A DNA stretch of 14,649 nucleotides from Lachnospiraceae bacterium. GTDB lineage: Bacteria > Bacillota_A > Clostridia > Lachnospirales > Lachnospiraceae. Below the pieces are notes generated by a model. The model did no database searches and had not been told where the DNA came from. It saw only the letters and a program-made list of their open reading frames with translations. The position numbers were made by a program, and so were the translations under genes. The DNA lies in contig VSOD01000060.1 in NCBI GenBank assembly GCA_009774655.1, forward strand, positions 1-14,649, in the 5' to 3' direction. Shown piece by piece: positions 13,449-14,649 of the stretch (position 1 is the first letter of the stretch; each line of letters begins with the position of its first letter).

Positions 13449-13504
13449 ATGATGCAAAAATGATACAAAAATGATGCAAAGATGATGCAGGGCTGCAGTA
13501 TAAT
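13449..13504 (+). promoter_or_regulatory. four 11-bp direct repeats ending 9 bp before a -10 box (activator-type promoter, copy 2)
   Basis: Four 11-bp units run 13449-13492: ATGATGCAAAA, ATGATACAAAA, ATGATGCAAAG, ATGATGCAGGG. The last TGATGCA core is followed by 9 bp (GGGCTGCAG) and TATAAT (13499-13504). Spacing from core to -10 is identical to copy 1, and no TTGACA-like -35 exists. The next well-started gene is 13694-14497, a paralogue of 2072-2836. A PhoB/OmpR-type activator box is the closest known layout; the regulator itself is not here. Confidence 0.7.
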
Positions 13505-13693
13505 AAGCATGTACACAGCACGTGTTGCATTCCCCTAAGTATTTAAAATATTTATTATGTATCGTGGATACCTGCTGTTTGATACTTTCCATTTTATTTG
13601 GGGTACAGATTATGGAAGGTTGGAAGCAACTGCACGCCAAAAAACAAAGAACGGCAACAAAGATAACGGTGGAAATCACAGGAAGGATATTTT
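13505..13693 (+). other. leader or decayed gene between promoter copy 2 and the paralogue B gene
   Basis: One frame from GTG 13522 is open to 13770 and includes a hydrophobic run (LLCIVDTCCLILSILFGVQI) then basic residues. GTG 13522 would lie only about 11 nt from the expected transcript start and has no ribosome binding site, and the frame overlaps the next gene by 77 bp. It may be a remnant of a small membrane protein or simply an untranslated leader. AGGAAGGA at 13680-13687 serves the next gene. Confidence 0.35.
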
Positions 13694-14497
13694 ATGGTAC
13701 AAAGGAATCTGTTTATCACGATAATGACTATATTAAACCTTGCCCTGCAGATTGCCGTGCCGCAGGATGACATGCTCTCAACAGCCGGCCAGATTGAAAA
13801 TATCAGCCTGAACAATACATGGAGAAGAAGCGATCTGTCTTGGGAGGAATGGCCGGATTATTATTATTTTGCGAACGCTCAACAGGGACATTATAATCTC
13901 ACACTGGAATATACGGTAGCTTTTATAATAAAGGATTATGTATCAGAGGTGGAACTGGACAGCGAGGAGTGGGAACTAAAGAAGATATACTTCTGTGAAG
14001 GTGTACACCAGGCCTTTGTAGAATCGGCATCCGGCAATGAACTATATATTGCCTTTGTGGATGGGGTTGACCAGTATGATTATACTGTTATGGCTGACAT
14101 TCGGAGAGGAGACGGTGCAGACATAATTTTGCATGATGAAAAATACTCATATAATTCTATGTTGGAGTGGCATTCTTATAAAAACTGGCTGGATGACGGA
14201 AAGCATATAGAAGATGGTTATAGATTGAAAATTAAATCTGAGATACATGATTCCATCTATGGCAATGGCACTTTTTACGCGTTATATGATTATCTGAAAA
14301 GAACGGGGAACAACAGGTTGAGCGGTTGGGAAGCAGATGATAATGACAGCTACATAGGAAGAAATGGCTGCATTGCGGCTGTAACATGTCGTAATGGCAC
14401 GCAAACGATTCCTTTGATTGTGGATGTGGCAAATAAGACCTATGCGGTAGTGGGACAGAAGAATCTATGTGACTGCAGAGGAGATACAGGGGAATAG
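13694..14497 (+). CDS. exported protein of unknown family, paralogue B
   Basis: A 267-residue protein with AGGAAGGA 6 nt before ATG 13694. A hydrophobic N-terminus (MVQRNLFITIMTILNLALQI) suggests export. It aligns end to end with 2072-2836 at roughly half identity by eye; the most conserved blocks are PDYYYFANAQQGHYNLTLEY, the SGNELYIAFVDG strand, ADIRRGDGADIILHDEKYSY followed by NSMLEW, SYIGRNGC and VDVANKTYAVV. It has a C-terminal extension (GQKNLCDCRGDTGE) absent from the other copy. No domain recognised. It is the first well-started gene downstream of repeat-promoter copy 2, so it is the best candidate for the target of that regulator. A further small membrane gene follows 34 bp later. 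Confidence 0.8.
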   Translation: MVQRNLFITIMTILNLALQIAVPQDDMLSTAGQIENISLNNTWRRSDLSWEEWPDYYYFANAQQGHYNLTLEYTVAFIIKDYVSEVELDSEEWELKKIYFCEGVHQAFVESASGNELYIAFVDGVDQYDYTVMADIRRGDGADIILHDEKYSYNSMLEWHSYKNWLDDGKHIEDGYRLKIKSEIHDSIYGNGTFYALYDYLKRTGNNRLSGWEADDNDSYIGRNGCIAAVTCRNGTQTIPLIVDVANKTYAVVGQKNLCDCRGDTGE

Positions 14498-14531
14498 CTT
14501 AAAGGAAATCATCAGAGGAGTAAGGATTAGT

Positions 14532-14649
14532 ATGATTTTGGTTTGCATTGTTTTTATAGTTTGGATTTCAAGAAAATTCCGATATCGGAATTTTATTGAT
14601 TATTCCGATTTTCGATTTATTCCGATAAACCTGTCTAAAGACCATTTTC
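14532..14649 (+). CDS. start of a small membrane protein, cut by the window end
   Basis: ATG 14532 has AAGGA 5 nt upstream and the frame is open to the last base. The visible product, MILVCIVFIVWISRKFRYRN then FIDYSDFRFIPINLSKDHF, has one short hydrophobic segment followed by a basic and aromatic stretch. It is 39 residues so far. The DNA it covers carries a perfect palindrome and repeated ATTCCGAT octamers, so part of this could be non-coding instead. It would be cotranscribed with paralogue B. Unknown family. Confidence 0.5.
   Translation, partial: MILVCIVFIVWISRKFRYRNFIDYSDFRFIPINLSKDHF
14573..14626. repeat. 22-bp perfect palindrome and repeated ATTCCGAT octamers
   Basis: A perfect inverted repeat spans 14573-14594, with the core ATTCCGATATCGGAAT. 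The octamer ATTCCGAT occurs at 14576-14583, 14602-14609 and 14619-14626, plus one in reverse orientation within the palindrome (14584-14591). Starts are 26 and 17 bp apart. Could be an operator cluster, a recombination-type site, or chance within AT-rich coding DNA. Confidence 0.6.

Noticed and set aside
12782..13679. Minus-strand open frames opposite the regulator and repeat array
   Set aside because: Shadow frames of a GC-richer gene; the strong MerR/GyrI protein on the + strand accounts for the coding signal.
13522..13770. 82-residue protein starting at GTG 13522
   Set aside because: No ribosome binding site, start too close to the predicted transcript start, and 77-bp overlap with a better-supported gene.

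Overview
The window looks like an accessory island from a low-GC Gram-positive gut Clostridium-type bacterium, most likely Lachnospiraceae. The grounds are AT-rich coding with strong GGAGG-type ribosome binding sites, GTG and TTG starts, an Rpn-type protein tail with EGIKEGIKEGI repeats, and DUF6572-, Imm11- and Imm70-like genes. This is a judgement by protein style, not a database match. All convincing genes are on the + strand.

Layout. 1-216 is the end of an Rpn/PD-(D/E)XK transposase-family gene. 570-1027 is a RelB/RelE-like toxin-antitoxin pair with its own sigma-A promoter and terminator. 1202-12123 is a dense island of small exported or membrane-anchored proteins (2072-2836, a WG-repeat protein 2988-5129, 5113-5910, 7447-8646), cytosolic immunity-type proteins (Imm11-like 9272-9874, Imm70-like 10537-10953, DUF6572-like 11070-11411, an unassigned protein 11578-12021), and many broken genes. 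12182-13174 is a visibly more GC-rich MerR/GyrI-type regulator. 13694-14497 is a paralogue of 2072-2836, followed by the start of another small membrane protein at the window edge.

The island reads as an immunity-gene store with displaced toxin tails. Short out-of-context coding stretches (2866-2970, 7268-7378, 9876-10260, 10954-11049) look like toxin C-termini left directly in front of immunity-type genes. At least six genes appear split by frameshifts or stop codons: 1423-1999, 5985-6612, 6624-7168, 8665-9267, 10274-10458 and 12002-12123. Either the island is decaying or the assembly has indel errors; the in-frame TGA and TAG codons favour real decay in at least two of them.

The most striking non-coding signal is an 11-bp direct-repeat array (unit ATGATGCAAAR) present twice, 12 kb apart. 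Each copy ends exactly 9 bp upstream of a -10 hexamer that lacks a -35 box. The geometry is that of a PhoB/OmpR-type activator box. One copy heads the broken gene in front of 2072-2836; the other lies directly upstream of its paralogue 13694-14497. This suggests a shared regulon for this family of exported proteins.
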